Source: Actinomadura geliboluensis
GTDB lineage: Bacteria > Actinomycetota > Actinomycetes > Streptosporangiales > Streptosporangiaceae
Assembly: GCF_005889745.1 (NCBI RefSeq)
Contig: NZ_VCKZ01000007.1
Span: forward strand, 1-57,802
DNA length: 57,802 nt
Direction: 5' to 3'
Made by a program: the position numbers and the translations under genes. The stretch's first letter is position 1, and every line of letters starts with the position of its first letter. Shown here piece after piece: positions 17,324 to 27,799 of the stretch. The notes beneath the pieces were generated by a model that had not been told where the DNA came from, made no database searches, and saw only the letters and a list, made by a program, of their open reading frames with translations.

Positions 17324-17833
17324 ATGGTGAACAAGGAGGGGCCCCAGAACGGTTCCAAGCCGGGGCAGGGAGTCCCTCCGCTGGCGGCGCTGGACACGAC
17401 GGATCGTGAGATCCTCCGGATCCTCCAGAAAGACGGGCGTACGTCGAACTCCGCGATCGCCCGGCAATTGGGGATCACCGAGACGACCGTGCGTAAGCGG
17501 ATCGCGGCGATGCGCGACCGCGACCTCATGGAGATCGTGGCGGTGCCCACGCCGCGGCTGGCCGGGTACAACATCTCGGCGATCATCGGGTTGTCGGTGA
17601 GCCTGCCGCATCTTCGCGAAGTGAGCCGGAAACTGGTCGAGGCGTCGGAGGTCCGCTATTGCGGGCTGTCCACGGGGCGTTTCGACGTGATGATCGAGGC
17701 GTTCTTCTACGACAAGGAGCACCTGCTGCGGTTCACCACCGACGTGCTCGGGGCGCTGCCGGGGATCACCGCCGTGGAGACGTCGCTCATCCTCAAGATC
17801 GAGAAGTTCTCCTACGAGTGGGAGCTCGGCTGA
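17324..17833 (+). CDS. AsnC/Lrp-family transcriptional regulator
   Basis: A 169-residue protein with a short Gly/Pro-rich extension, an N-terminal winged helix (about 25-75, LDTTDREILRILQKDGRTSNSAIARQ then GITETTVRKRIAAMRD) and a C-terminal RAM/AsnC effector domain (about 85-165) including CGLSTGRFDVMIEAF. Lrp-type regulators sense amino acids or related amines as octamers. The gene is convergent with the amidohydrolase-permease-ligase operon (22-bp overlap at the 3' ends), so it is the probable local regulator. ATG 17324 is preceded by a short weak Shine-Dalgarno. Confidence 0.92.
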   Translation: MVNKEGPQNGSKPGQGVPPLAALDTTDREILRILQKDGRTSNSAIARQLGITETTVRKRIAAMRDRDLMEIVAVPTPRLAGYNISAIIGLSVSLPHLREVSRKLVEASEVRYCGLSTGRFDVMIEAFFYDKEHLLRFTTDVLGALPGITAVETSLILKIEKFSYEWELG

Positions 17834-18543
17834 GCCGTTCCGGTCCGGCGCGCGGCGGCGCGGACGAGGCGCTCGAACAGGCCGGTCATCCCGCTCTCCT
17901 CCGCGTGCCCCTGCACTCCGCAGGCGAAGGTCCGGTCGCGGACCTCGATGCCCTCGACGATCCCGTCCGCAGTCCACGCCGTCTCCACGACTCCCCGGCC
18001 GGGGTCGCCGACCGACTGGTGGTGGTGGGTGGCGATGTCGGCGCGTTCCCCGAGCGCGGCGTGCAGTTCGCTGCTGGGCCGGATGGTGATCGGGTGCTTT
18101 CCGAACCCTGACGGGTCCGGGAGGTGCGCGTCGGTGCCGACGATGTCGGGAATGTGCTGGACGAGGGTGCCGCCGAGCGCGACGTTCAGCAGTTGCATAC
18201 CCCGGCAGATGCCGAGGACGGGCAGGTCGGCGGCCAGGGCGGAGCGGGCGAGCCGGATCTCCCACTCGTCCCGCAGCGGGTCCGCGGGGCGCGTGGACGG
18301 GTGCGACCGGGCCCCGTACCGGCGGGGGTCGATGTCCCCTCCCCCCGCCAGCACCAGGCCGTCCAGCCTCTCGATCATGTTGGACGCGGCCCGCGGCTGG
18401 GGCGGGAGGACGACGGCGATCCCGCCGGCGGCCACCACCTGCTCGTGGTAGGCCACCGGCAGGACGATCGCTCGCCGCCGCCACACGTCCCATGCGGCGT
18501 CCGCCAGGTCGGCGCTGATGCCGATCAGGGGTTTGCCCGTCAC
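17812..18543 (-). CDS. PuuD-like gamma-glutamyl amide hydrolase (class I glutamine amidotransferase, peptidase C26)
   Basis: A 243-residue class I glutamine-amidotransferase fold. The nucleophilic Cys lies in DLPVLGICRGMQLLN (about residue 113), the oxyanion glycines in DGLVLAGGGDIDPRRYG, and the catalytic His-Glu pair in the VQGHAEES segment, which replaces the more common QxHPE. PuuD hydrolyses gamma-glutamyl-GABA in the putrescine pathway. The GTG at 18543 (or the adjacent GTG at 18546) follows a GCGAGG-like site. It is the last gene of an operon with a permease, a DUF1116 protein and a GS-like ligase, which fits release of glutamate from a gamma-glutamylated intermediate. Confidence 0.85.
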   Translation of the reverse strand: MTGKPLIGISADLADAAWDVWRRRAIVLPVAYHEQVVAAGGIAVVLPPQPRAASNMIERLDGLVLAGGGDIDPRRYGARSHPSTRPADPLRDEWEIRLARSALAADLPVLGICRGMQLLNVALGGTLVQHIPDIVGTDAHLPDPSGFGKHPITIRPSSELHAALGERADIATHHHQSVGDPGRGVVETAWTADGIVEGIEVRDRTFACGVQGHAEESGMTGLFERLVRAAARRTGTAQPSSHS

Positions 18544-18581
18544 CACTACCTCGCGGTCGGCGTTTCGCAGCGGCGGGGCAT

Positions 18582-20054
18582 TCAGAAGACCTCGGTCCTG
18601 GTCAGCTGGGCGTACACCTCGGGCCGGCCCCGCTTGAGCTGCAGCGACCGCACGGTTCCGATGAGGAACGCCAGCGGGATGAAGCTGAGGAGGAGGTAGT
18701 TCACCCAGTCGGTCCGTCCGGACAGCAGGTCGAAGTTGCGCGCCACCAGCCACGACGCGACGCCGAGGCCGATGAGGCTGAGCAGTGGCGCGACCGCCGT
18801 GCTCCACACGCTGAGCCCGTGCGTGGTGTTCACCCGGTTGAAGTAGACCGCGATCGCCAGGGAGCACAGCGCCTGCAGGACGATCACGGCGAGCACGCCC
18901 GGCGCCACCATCAGCAGGAAGACCTGCAGGTAGGGGTCGGCTCCGGCGAGCATGAACGCGGTGACCGCCACCAGGCCGATGGTGCCCTGGACGGCGCTGG
19001 CCACGTACGGCGAGCGGTGCTCGGGGTGGACGCGGGCGAGCCGGCCGGGCAGCATCTTCTCGCGTCCGAGCGTGAACAGGTACCGCGAGGCGGTGTTGTG
19101 GAAGGCCAGCGTGGACGCGAACGCGCTGGTCACCAGCAGGATCTCCATCACGACCACCGCGCCGTGCCCGACGTACTTCTCGGTGGCGGCGAACACCAGC
19201 CCGACCGGGTCGGCGGTGGCGGCGTCCACGATCGACGCCTTGCCGTAGGCGACGTAGACGATCCAGGCCATGAACGTGTAGAAGAGGGCCAGGAATCCCA
19301 CGGCCAGGTAGACGGCCCGGGGGACGGTCCGCTCGGGGTCGCGGGCCTCCTCCGAGTAGATCGCGGTCGACTCGAACCCGATGAACGCGCCGAACACGAT
19401 GGCGAACATCGCGCCCGTGCCGCCGCCGGCGAAGATCGCCGACGGGGAGAAGGAGCTCACGTCGAGCCCGTCCGCGCCGCCCTGCCAGAGCACCGGCGCG
19501 GCGAGGACGAGCAGGATCGCGGCCTCCGACAGCAGGGCGATGCCCAGCACCTTCGCGCTGAGCGAGATCTGCCGGTGCCCGAGGTAGACCACGATCGCCA
19601 GCGCGGCGAAGGAGAAGACCGGCCACGGCACGTCGATCCCGAGGGCGTCCTTGACCGGCACCGCGGCGAAGGCCCCGACCGCGCCGAGCTGGCCGATCGC
19701 GATCACCGAGTACGCCGCCATCGCGAGCGTGGCGGCGCCGCCGCCGACCGGGCGGCCGAGGCCCTGCCCGATGTAGGAGTAGAAGGCGCCGGCGTTCTTG
19801 ATGCGCAGCGCCATCCTGGTCAGGCCGACCGCGAACAGCAGGAGCACGATGCCGGCGACGAGCTGGGCGCCGGGCGCCCCGATCCCGCCGATCATGAAGG
19901 CCAGCGGGGCGAACCCGGCGACCACCAGGAGCGGCCCGGCCGCGGCCACGACGAAGAAGGCCAGTTCGAACGGTCCCATCCGGCCCTGGATATGGGGTGC
20001 GGCCGCCTTCGTCGCTCCGCCGCCGGCGGGGTTCGCCTGCTCCGAGTACGTCAT
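18582..20054 (-). CDS. APC-family amino acid/amine permease
   Basis: A 490-residue integral membrane protein with about 12 to 14 hydrophobic helices. It includes the APC-family N-terminal segment (GPFELAFFVVAAAGPLLVVAG), the GAFYSYIGQGLGRPVGGG motif after TM2, and FGAFIGFESTAIYSEEARDPERTVPRA around TM6, the consensus of APC permeases. It should import an amino acid or polyamine by cation symport or exchange. It lies between the DUF1116 gene (25-bp gap) and the PuuD-like hydrolase (38-bp gap). It likely brings in the substrate ligated to glutamate by the GS-like enzyme. Confidence 0.9.
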   Translation of the reverse strand: MTYSEQANPAGGGATKAAAPHIQGRMGPFELAFFVVAAAGPLLVVAGFAPLAFMIGGIGAPGAQLVAGIVLLLFAVGLTRMALRIKNAGAFYSYIGQGLGRPVGGGAATLAMAAYSVIAIGQLGAVGAFAAVPVKDALGIDVPWPVFSFAALAIVVYLGHRQISLSAKVLGIALLSEAAILLVLAAPVLWQGGADGLDVSSFSPSAIFAGGGTGAMFAIVFGAFIGFESTAIYSEEARDPERTVPRAVYLAVGFLALFYTFMAWIVYVAYGKASIVDAATADPVGLVFAATEKYVGHGAVVVMEILLVTSAFASTLAFHNTASRYLFTLGREKMLPGRLARVHPEHRSPYVASAVQGTIGLVAVTAFMLAGADPYLQVFLLMVAPGVLAVIVLQALCSLAIAVYFNRVNTTHGLSVWSTAVAPLLSLIGLGVASWLVARNFDLLSGRTDWVNYLLLSFIPLAFLIGTVRSLQLKRGRPEVYAQLTRTEVF

Positions 20055-20079
20055 GGCTCTCTCCAGCGGTGCATGGTGG

Positions 20080-21393
20080 TCAGGAAGCGGTCGGGTTCGG
20101 GTAGCGCTCGGCGTAGCCGGCGGCCGCGGCGGTGAACGCCTCGATGCGGGGCCGCAGGACGCCGGCTCCGATCTGGCCGCCGGCGCGTCCGGCGAGCCCG
20201 CCGTCGATCAGCGGGGTGACACCGGAGGCGACGACGGCGTGCAGGTCGATGCCGACCGGGGTCCCGCGGAAGTCGAACGCCGGGATCCGGTAGTCGGGGT
20301 GCTCGGACGACGCGATGGCGTACATCGCCTCGTTGTTGCCCAGCATGGCCTGGAAACTGCCGCCCTGGTAATCCATGAGCGACGGGGCGCACGCCTGGGC
20401 CATCCCGCCGAGGCCGACGGTCTCGGTGACGCAGCTCTCCCCGCCGATCCATTCGGCGTCGGCCTCGGTGAAGCCGTCGAAGAACCGGCCCTGCAGTTCG
20501 GGGTGGCCGCCGCGGAACCACTCCTCGCCGAGACCGCTGACGCGGACGGCGAACTCGCGGCAGTTGATCGCCATTCCGGTGATCAGGCTGCTGTGCTCGA
20601 CGCCGTGGGCGGCGTCCGCGGTGGCCTTGGCCGCGGCCATGCTGAGCCTGAGGAACGTGTAGTCGTTCGCCAGGAAGAAGTCCATGACCTCTTCCACCCG
20701 CGTCCGCCACTGCTCCTTGGCCGCCAGCGCGAACAGCCGCGGGGTCAGTTCCCGCTGGAGAAGCAGGGTGGCCGCGGTGTTGCGGCTGTGCAGCTCGTCG
20801 CCGAGCCGCAGCGCCCGGGCCATCATCGGCTTGAGCCGGATCGGGTGATCGGCGAGGCACTCGGCCAGCACCGGCGCCATGGTCGACTCCAGCCACCGGA
20901 GCCCGTCCGCGACCTCCTGGTCGTAGGACCCGTAGTTGAGGCGGTAGCGGCTCTTGCCCTCGTAGAAGTTGCAGAAGGCGCGGTTGCCGTGCGTCTCGTC
21001 CTCGACGATGAACACCGGCATCGAGGCGGTGTAGATGCCGGCGACCGAGCCGATGCAGTCGTGCTGCTGGGTGGAGCGCACCCGGATGTCGCCGCGGTCG
21101 AGCTTGGCCTCGGCGTCCTCGACGCCGTCCGCCAGGCCCTCGTAGACCGCGCCGTAGAGGATGGCGCGCCGCTGGCCGCCCGTGTACTGGTGCCATTCCA
21201 GCGGCGCCCCGGAGGTCAGGATCGTGGTGGGCGTCATCCCGGGCACGACGTCGCCGGCCGCGGCCACGCCCACGAGCACGGGCTCGGCGCCGACCATCCG
21301 CTCCAGGGCCTCGGCGTTGGCCCGCAGGCGGCGCTCTTCGGCATCGGCCTGCGGACGGCGCGTGTCGGCCGAGGTCTCGTTCACTGTGGACAT
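20080..21393 (-). CDS. DUF1116 family protein (AllG/YlbE-like)
   Basis: A 437-residue soluble protein of the DUF1116 family. Hallmarks seen are VPGMTPTTILTSGAPLEWHQYTGGQRRAI near residue 50-80 and the long GINCREF-like segment (SSLITGMAINCREFAVRV). The C-terminal part contains GGSFQAMLGNNEAMYAIA and ends with a glycine-rich DGGLAGRAGGQIGAG. In enteric bacteria the DUF1116 protein AllG is part of the oxamate carbamoyltransferase complex with FdrA and AllH. Neither partner is present here, so the role may differ. The ATG starts two bases after the upstream stop (TGAGATG), so it is tightly coupled to the GS-like gene. Confidence 0.85.
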   Translation of the reverse strand: MSTVNETSADTRRPQADAEERRLRANAEALERMVGAEPVLVGVAAAGDVVPGMTPTTILTSGAPLEWHQYTGGQRRAILYGAVYEGLADGVEDAEAKLDRGDIRVRSTQQHDCIGSVAGIYTASMPVFIVEDETHGNRAFCNFYEGKSRYRLNYGSYDQEVADGLRWLESTMAPVLAECLADHPIRLKPMMARALRLGDELHSRNTAATLLLQRELTPRLFALAAKEQWRTRVEEVMDFFLANDYTFLRLSMAAAKATADAAHGVEHSSLITGMAINCREFAVRVSGLGEEWFRGGHPELQGRFFDGFTEADAEWIGGESCVTETVGLGGMAQACAPSLMDYQGGSFQAMLGNNEAMYAIASSEHPDYRIPAFDFRGTPVGIDLHAVVASGVTPLIDGGLAGRAGGQIGAGVLRPRIEAFTAAAAGYAERYPNPTAS

Positions 21394-21394
21394 C

Positions 21395-22738
21395 TCAAAG
21401 CCTCTGCAGGTAGTTCCGGGTCTCCCAGTCGGTGACCACTGATCCGTACTCGCGGCACTCCGCCCGCTTGTAGTCCAGGAACGTCCGGTGGAACTCCTTG
21501 CCCATGACCCGCTCGGCGAGGGCGTCGGCCTCGAACAGGTCCAGCGCCTGCTCCAGCGAGCGCGGCAGCGCGAGGTCTCCGTAGCCGGCGAGTTCCTCCG
21601 CGCTCATCCGGTAGGTGTCGCGGTTGAGGGGTTCGCCCGGGTCGAGCTTGTTGGCGACGCCGTCCAGCCCGGCGGCGAGGATCAGCCCGATGCCGAGGTG
21701 GTAGTTGACCGAGGCGTCCACGGTGCGGACCTCGAGGCAGTGCCGGTTGACCGGCATGCGGCACATGAGGGTCCGGTTGTTCTCGCCCCAGCCGCGGTAG
21801 ACGGGGGCCCAGGAGATCTCGTCCATGAAGCCCTTGCTGGTGAACCGCTTGTAGGAGTTGACCGTCGGTGACGTCACCGCGCAGATGGCGCCCGCGTGGG
21901 CGAGCACGCCGGCCACGAAGTGGCGGGCGGTGTCGCTGTAGCCGCCGCCGGACGCGGCCTCGAACACGTTCCGGCCGGTCTCCCCGTCCGCCAGGCTGAT
22001 GTTCACGTGGGACGCGGAGCCGAAGTCGTCCTGGAACGGCTTGGCCATGAACGTCGCGATGCAGCCGAGTTCGCGGGCGACGTGCTTGGCCATCAGCCGG
22101 AAGATCACCATGCGGTCGGCCATGGTGAGCGCGTCGGTGTAGTCGAAGTTGAACTCGTACTGGCCGTCGCCGCCCTCGTGGTCGAAGGAGTAGACGCCGT
22201 AGCCGAGCTGGTTCATGTACTCGACCATCGGCCCGAGGAAGGGCGCGGCGAGGACGGTGGTCTCCAGGTCGTAGCCGCGCGTCGGCGCGTCCAGCCGGTC
22301 CTGCGGCACCAGCGGCTCCCAGCCCTGGGCCGTCTCGCGGACGACGTAGAACTCCGGCTCGATCCCGACGTTCACGGTGAAGCCCATCTCCGCGGCCTCG
22401 TCGACCTGGCGGAGCAGGAAGTTGCGCGCTTCCTGCGGGTAGAGCTCGCCGTCGAGGTGCAGGCTGGTCGGCACCACCGCGAACTCCGGGTTCCAGGGCA
22501 GGACGACAAGCCGGTCAAGGTCGGGGATGCCCGCGCACTCGTCCTCGTGGGGGCCGAGGTCGCCCATGCCCTCCAGCGCTCCCACGGTGTACAGCTCCGA
22601 GCCCTTCGCCATGGAGGGCAGCGACTCCACCGGGACGCACTTGCTCTTCGGCACGCCGTGGATGTCGACATAGAAGCCGAAGACGTACTTGACGCCCTGC
22701 TCGATCAGCTGGTCCCGGAGGACCTCCGCCTGTGACAC
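21395..22738 (-). CDS. Type III glutamine synthetase-like gamma-glutamyl ligase
   Basis: A 447-residue GS-superfamily enzyme. I chose the GTG at 22738 because GAGGAG lies 6 bp upstream; an in-frame ATG at 22798 would add 20 residues lacking family character. The N-terminal beta-grasp domain is followed by the metal-binding catalytic core: VGIEPEFYVV, SFDHEGGDGQYEFNFDYTDAL, GSASHVNISL, and an NRHCLEVRTVDASVNYHL C-terminal motif. This pattern is that of the GlnT/type III-annotated group, which includes ligases of methylamine and other amines. It heads the operon with DUF1116, permease and PuuD-like hydrolase, suggesting ATP-dependent gamma-glutamylation rather than primary nitrogen assimilation. 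Confidence 0.88.
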   Translation of the reverse strand: MSQAEVLRDQLIEQGVKYVFGFYVDIHGVPKSKCVPVESLPSMAKGSELYTVGALEGMGDLGPHEDECAGIPDLDRLVVLPWNPEFAVVPTSLHLDGELYPQEARNFLLRQVDEAAEMGFTVNVGIEPEFYVVRETAQGWEPLVPQDRLDAPTRGYDLETTVLAAPFLGPMVEYMNQLGYGVYSFDHEGGDGQYEFNFDYTDALTMADRMVIFRLMAKHVARELGCIATFMAKPFQDDFGSASHVNISLADGETGRNVFEAASGGGYSDTARHFVAGVLAHAGAICAVTSPTVNSYKRFTSKGFMDEISWAPVYRGWGENNRTLMCRMPVNRHCLEVRTVDASVNYHLGIGLILAAGLDGVANKLDPGEPLNRDTYRMSAEELAGYGDLALPRSLEQALDLFEADALAERVMGKEFHRTFLDYKRAECREYGSVVTDWETRNYLQRL

Positions 22739-22928
22739 AGAACACTCCTCTGCTTGATTTCGACCCATCGTGCGGGCATGAGGATCGAATGTCAACACTT
22801 TGGAGGCGTCTCAGTGCTTGATCTCGATCTGTGAGGCAGCGACCGGGGGCGCGCCTGGAGAGAGAGGGGACGTGGCGTCTCGGGGCAGCGCCGCCTCACC
22901 GAGGGAAGGCCCGGCCGGGCATGAAAAA

Positions 22929-22961
22929 GTGGCGGGCCCGGCTTGTCGCCGGGCCCGCCAC
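22929..22961 (-). terminator. Intrinsic terminator of the GH62 gene
   Basis: On the minus strand a perfect 14-bp stem, GTGGCGGGCCCGGC with GCCGGGCCCGCCAC, surrounds a 5-base loop and is followed by TTTTTC. It begins 38 bp after the GH62 stop codon. This is one of the few textbook rho-independent terminators in the window. Confidence 0.85.
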
Positions 22962-22999
22962 GCGGGGTCCGCGCCAGAGCCGGACCCGTGTCTCCGTTG

Positions 23000-24448
23000 C
23001 TAGCGCTGCAGCGTCAGCAGACCCGGCCGGTAGGGCAGGAGTCCGTAGTCGCCGCCGGAGTTGGGGCTGCGCCCCTGGTAGAGCAGTTGCAGGTTGCAGG
23101 GGTCGACGGTGAAGGTCTGGTCGGCGCTGGTGCGGATCAGTTCACCGTGGCTGATGTCGTTGGTCCAGGTGGCGCCGCTGTTGGCCTTGCCGGCGAAGGG
23201 GTTGCCCTCGGTCGCGGCCTGCGGCGTCCACGAACCGTTCAGGCTGGTGGACGTGAAGGAGCGGAAGTAGCGCCCCTGGGAGCCGATCGCCTCGACGAGC
23301 ATGAGGTAGCGGTTCTGGTCCTTGAGCTTGTAGACCTGAACGGCCTCGAACAGGTTGTTGGTCGAATCGCTCATGATCACTGTCGAGGTCGAGCCGAAAC
23401 TGCCGGGGAAGTTCCCGATCGGCATGCTGGCCCGGTAGATCTTGCCGTTGTCGCCGGCGAAGAAAAGGTACATGTTCGTGCCGTCACCGATGACCGTCTG
23501 GTCGATGGGTCCCGTTCCGGAACCCGAGATGCTTCCGGAGAAGAGCACCTGCGGCGATGACCAGCCATTCGGGTTGGTCGGGTCGCTGGACGTCCGGTAG
23601 GAGAAGGCGGTGCTGCCCCACTGGTAGGCGAGCACCCAGATGTTCTTGGGCGCGAAGTAGAAGAGCGTCGGGGCGACGGTGGCGTTCGACATGGTGTTCT
23701 GGCTGGCCGATGCCATATCCGACCAGTTGCTGAACAGGCCGAAGTTCATCGACCCCCATCTCGTCCCCGTGTCGTGCGTCGTCGCGTAGACGAGATGCCT
23801 GCCGTTGTAGGGGGCGACGGTGAAGTCCTTGAGCGAGACCCATCCCGCCTTGGGCTGCGCAAGCGGGCCCGTGGACGTCCAGCGGTAGGACGATGGGAGG
23901 TCGCATCCGGGAGCGGGGTCGCCGCCGCCGACCTCGACGAGCTGCCACTGCTGGTTGTTCCCGCCCCAGTCGTCGTACTGGACGATGTTCGCGCCGTCGG
24001 CGGTGGAGCCGCCCTGCACTTCGAGGGCCTTGTTGCTGTGGCGCGAGACGAACCTGACGTAGCCTCCCGGGCTGTCCTCCAGCCGCCACTGCTGGTTGGT
24101 GCCGTTCAGGTCGGACCATTGGACGATCGAGCCGCCGTTGGCGGTGGAGAAGTTGTAGACGTCCAGCACCTTGCCGGAGTGGCGGGATTTGATGCGGTAG
24201 TAGCCGCCGCCGGAGTCGACGAACTGCCACTGCTGCTGGTTCTGGTCGTTCCTGGTCCACTGGGTGATGCGGGCGCCGTCGTTGGTCGCCAGGTTGTAGA
24301 CGTCCAGGGCCTTGCCGCTGTTGCGGTTGACCAGGACGTACCACTTGTTCACGTCCACTGTCGCGGCCTGAGCCGGCTCTGCGTTCGTCACGGACAGGAG
24401 CACCGACAGCAGGAGCGATGCCAGCACGGCCGCACCGGTCCTCAACAT
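23000..24448 (-). CDS. Secreted GH62 alpha-L-arabinofuranosidase with N-terminal ricin-type domain
   Basis: A 482-residue secreted enzyme that removes arabinose side chains from arabinoxylan. A signal peptide (about 1-28, ending AEPAQA) is followed by a ricin B/CBM13-like beta-trefoil (about 30-172) with three QQWQ/QQWR repeat ends. After a short GGGDPAPG linker comes the GH62 five-bladed propeller (about 180-482). It contains [25 protein letters not shown] and [12 protein letters not shown], the segments holding the Asp, Asp and Glu catalytic residues. The N-terminal trefoil closely resembles that of the feruloyl esterase downstream. Its promoter contains a perfect 18-bp palindrome, so transcription is probably sugar-controlled. 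Confidence 0.93.
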   Translation of the reverse strand: MLRTGAAVLASLLLSVLLSVTNAEPAQAATVDVNKWYVLVNRNSGKALDVYNLATNDGARITQWTRNDQNQQQWQFVDSGGGYYRIKSRHSGKVLDVYNFSTANGGSIVQWSDLNGTNQQWRLEDSPGGYVRFVSRHSNKALEVQGGSTADGANIVQYDDWGGNNQQWQLVEVGGGDPAPGCDLPSSYRWTSTGPLAQPKAGWVSLKDFTVAPYNGRHLVYATTHDTGTRWGSMNFGLFSNWSDMASASQNTMSNATVAPTLFYFAPKNIWVLAYQWGSTAFSYRTSSDPTNPNGWSSPQVLFSGSISGSGTGPIDQTVIGDGTNMYLFFAGDNGKIYRASMPIGNFPGSFGSTSTVIMSDSTNNLFEAVQVYKLKDQNRYLMLVEAIGSQGRYFRSFTSTSLNGSWTPQAATEGNPFAGKANSGATWTNDISHGELIRTSADQTFTVDPCNLQLLYQGRSPNSGGDYGLLPYRPGLLTLQR

Positions 24449-24468
24449 GAGCTTCTTCCCTTCAGGCG

Positions 24469-24486
24469 AATGTTAGCGCTAACATT
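24469..24486. promoter_or_regulatory. Perfect 18-bp palindrome, LacI-type operator candidate
   Basis: AATGTTAGCGCTAACATT is a perfect dyad 20 bp upstream of the GH62 start. Its central AGCGCT matches the symmetric CG-centred operators of LacI-family sugar repressors, which control polysaccharide-degradation genes in actinomycetes. The cognate repressor is not in the window. Confidence 0.75.
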
Positions 24487-24587
24487 TCCCGGCCGGGCGG
24501 GACCTTCTTTCCATCGGGGGATCGGGAGGTGGTGGTGGCCCGGAGTAAATACGAGGCGACGCGGCATCGTCAAGACTCCGGGCACTT

Positions 24588-24599
24588 CGAAAACTTTCG
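24588..24599. promoter_or_regulatory. CGAAA-N2-TTTCG inverted repeat upstream of the xylanase
   Basis: CGAAAACTTTCG is an inverted repeat of CGAAA with a 2-bp centre, located 210 bp before the xylanase start in the shared intergenic region. Similar GAAA-TTTC elements have been described at streptomycete xylanase promoters. I recall that parallel from memory and have not verified it. Confidence 0.55.
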
Positions 24600-24672
24600 A
24601 GTACAGATCTCCTGCTAGAACGCGTGCACAAAGCGGCAGCCGGATGCCCGCGATGAAAATTCTTTGAAACTG

Positions 24673-24701
24673 TTGACGGGATCTGGGAGGGCTCTCACAC
24701 T
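24673..24701 (+). promoter_or_regulatory. Putative xylanase promoter
   Basis: TTGACG (24673-24678) and CACACT (24696-24701) are 17 bp apart and about 108 bp before the xylanase start codon. The -35 is good and the -10 is weak, which would suit an activator- or repressor-controlled promoter. Confidence 0.35.
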
Positions 24702-24703
24702 GA

Positions 24704-26227
<1,524 letters not shown>

Positions 26228-26243
26228 ACCGGGGTATGAATCG

Positions 26244-27620
26244 ATGAAGAGCTACGGCGCGGCTCCGCCCGCCCCTCCTCCGCCAAGGCGTCGCCTGCGG
26301 TCCCGGCTCGCCGCCGCACTGGCGACGGCCCTCGCGATGGGCACGCTCGTCGCGGTGAACCCGACGCCTGCGGACGCGGCGACGGTGGACACCAACGCCT
26401 GGTACGTCATGGTCAACCGCAACAGCGGCAAGGCACTGGACGTGTACGGCGCGTCCACCGGCGACGGCGCGCGCGTCACCCAATGGACGCGCAATGACGG
26501 AGCCAATCAGCAGTGGCAGTTCGTGGACTCCGGCGGCGGCTTCTACCGGCTGAAGGCCAGGCATTCGGGCAAGGTGCTCGACGTGGCCGGCGCCTCCACG
26601 GCCGACGGCGCCGGAATCCAGCAGTGGGCCGACCACAACGGGACCAACCAGCAGTTCCGCTTGGCCGACTCCGACGCGGGCCACGTCCGACTGATCAGCC
26701 GCAGCAGCGGCAAGGCCGTGGAGGTGCAGGGCGGCTCCACGGCCGACGGCGCCAACGTCGTCCAGTACACCGACTGGGGCGGCGCCAATCAGCAGTGGGA
26801 AATGGTCAAACTGTCGTCCGATGGTGGCGGCGGCGGGTGCGGGAGCGCTCCGACGCTCACCAGCGGTACGTACACGATCCAGAGCAGCGGTAAGAGCCGC
26901 AGCTTCATCCTCCGGGTCCCGTCCAACTACGACAACGACCACCCCTACCGGCTGATCTTCGCCTTCCACTGGCGGGGCGGAACCGCCAACGACGTCGCGT
27001 CGGGCGGGACGAGCGGGAGCGCCTGGTCCTACTACGGCCAGCAGGAACAATCGAATGACAGCGCGATCCTCGTCGCCCCTCAGGGCCTCGGCAACGGCTG
27101 GGCCAATTCGGGTGGTGAGGACGTCACCTTCGTCGACGACATGATCCGGCGAATCGAGGGCGGCCTCTGCGTCAACACGGCGCAGCGCTTCGCCACGGGC
27201 TTCAGCTGGGGCGGCGGCATGAGCTACGCCCTCGCGTGCGCCCGGCCGAACGTCTTCCGGGCCGTCGCGGTCCTCTCGGGCGCACAGATCAGCGGGTGCG
27301 ACGGCGGCACCCAGCCCATCGCCTATTTCGGAATCCACGGCATCGGCGACTCCGTCCTCAACATCGCGCAGGGACGGTCGCTGCGGGACAAGTTCGTCGC
27401 CAACAACGGCTGCACTCCCCAGAGCCCGCGCGAGCCGGCCCCGGGCAGCCGGACGCACATCACCACCGCCTACTCGGGATGCCGCGCCGGGTATCCCGTC
27501 CAATGGGCCGCGTTCGACGGAGACCACATACCGGGTCCGGTCGACGGCTCCCCCAACGAGAGCGGCGTCGCCACCTGGACCAAGGGAGAGATCTGGAGGT
27601 TCTTCGCACAGTTCCAGTGA
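26244..27620 (+). CDS. Secreted feruloyl/acetylxylan esterase (CE1-like) with N-terminal ricin-type domain
   Basis: A 458-residue secreted esterase starting 16 bp after the xylanase stop. A signal peptide (about 1-46, ending TPADA) precedes a ricin-type trefoil (about 47-190). A Gly/Ser linker leads to a PHB-depolymerase/CE1-like alpha/beta hydrolase (about 200-458). The nucleophile is in RFATGFSWGGGMSY (about S321) and the catalytic His in FDGDHIPGP (about H428). CE1 enzymes free ferulate or acetate from arabinoxylan, so it works with the neighbouring xylanase. The trefoil is about 70 percent identical by eye to that of the GH62 enzyme, a sign of module copying. Acetylxylan esterase activity is an alternative. 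Confidence 0.88.
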   Translation: MKSYGAAPPAPPPPRRRLRSRLAAALATALAMGTLVAVNPTPADAATVDTNAWYVMVNRNSGKALDVYGASTGDGARVTQWTRNDGANQQWQFVDSGGGFYRLKARHSGKVLDVAGASTADGAGIQQWADHNGTNQQFRLADSDAGHVRLISRSSGKAVEVQGGSTADGANVVQYTDWGGANQQWEMVKLSSDGGGGGCGSAPTLTSGTYTIQSSGKSRSFILRVPSNYDNDHPYRLIFAFHWRGGTANDVASGGTSGSAWSYYGQQEQSNDSAILVAPQGLGNGWANSGGEDVTFVDDMIRRIEGGLCVNTAQRFATGFSWGGGMSYALACARPNVFRAVAVLSGAQISGCDGGTQPIAYFGIHGIGDSVLNIAQGRSLRDKFVANNGCTPQSPREPAPGSRTHITTAYSGCRAGYPVQWAAFDGDHIPGPVDGSPNESGVATWTKGEIWRFFAQFQ

Positions 27621-27630
27621 CAGGAGCGCA

Positions 27631-27673
27631 CGACGGAGTGGAGCCGGGGTCGTCCTGGTTCCACTCCGTCGTG
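27631..27673 (+). terminator. Terminator hairpin after the esterase gene
   Basis: Sixteen-base arms at 27631-27646 and 27658-27673 (ACGACGGAGTGGAGCC with GGTTCCACTCCGTCGT) pair with one G-T wobble around an 11-base loop, 10 bp after the esterase stop. No T tract follows. Confidence 0.65.
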
Positions 27674-27799
27674 ACCGTTCAAGGCCGGCCCGCACGCCCG
27701 CAGAACTCCGTTGCCGTTCGTCTCCAGAACTGTGGTGACGCAGGCCAACGCCTCGCCGGGCGGTCGTCCGTCATCGGTTCGGGCCGCCGCCGTGGTCGG

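Noticed and set aside
17255-18493. A long minus-strand frame overlapping the AsnC and PuuD-like genes
   Set aside because: Both overlapped genes have clear domains, and the frame is Arg-rich without motifs.
18819-20135. A 438-residue plus-strand open frame
   Set aside because: It is antisense to the permease and its composition (Arg/Gly/His/Asp) is that of a shadow frame.
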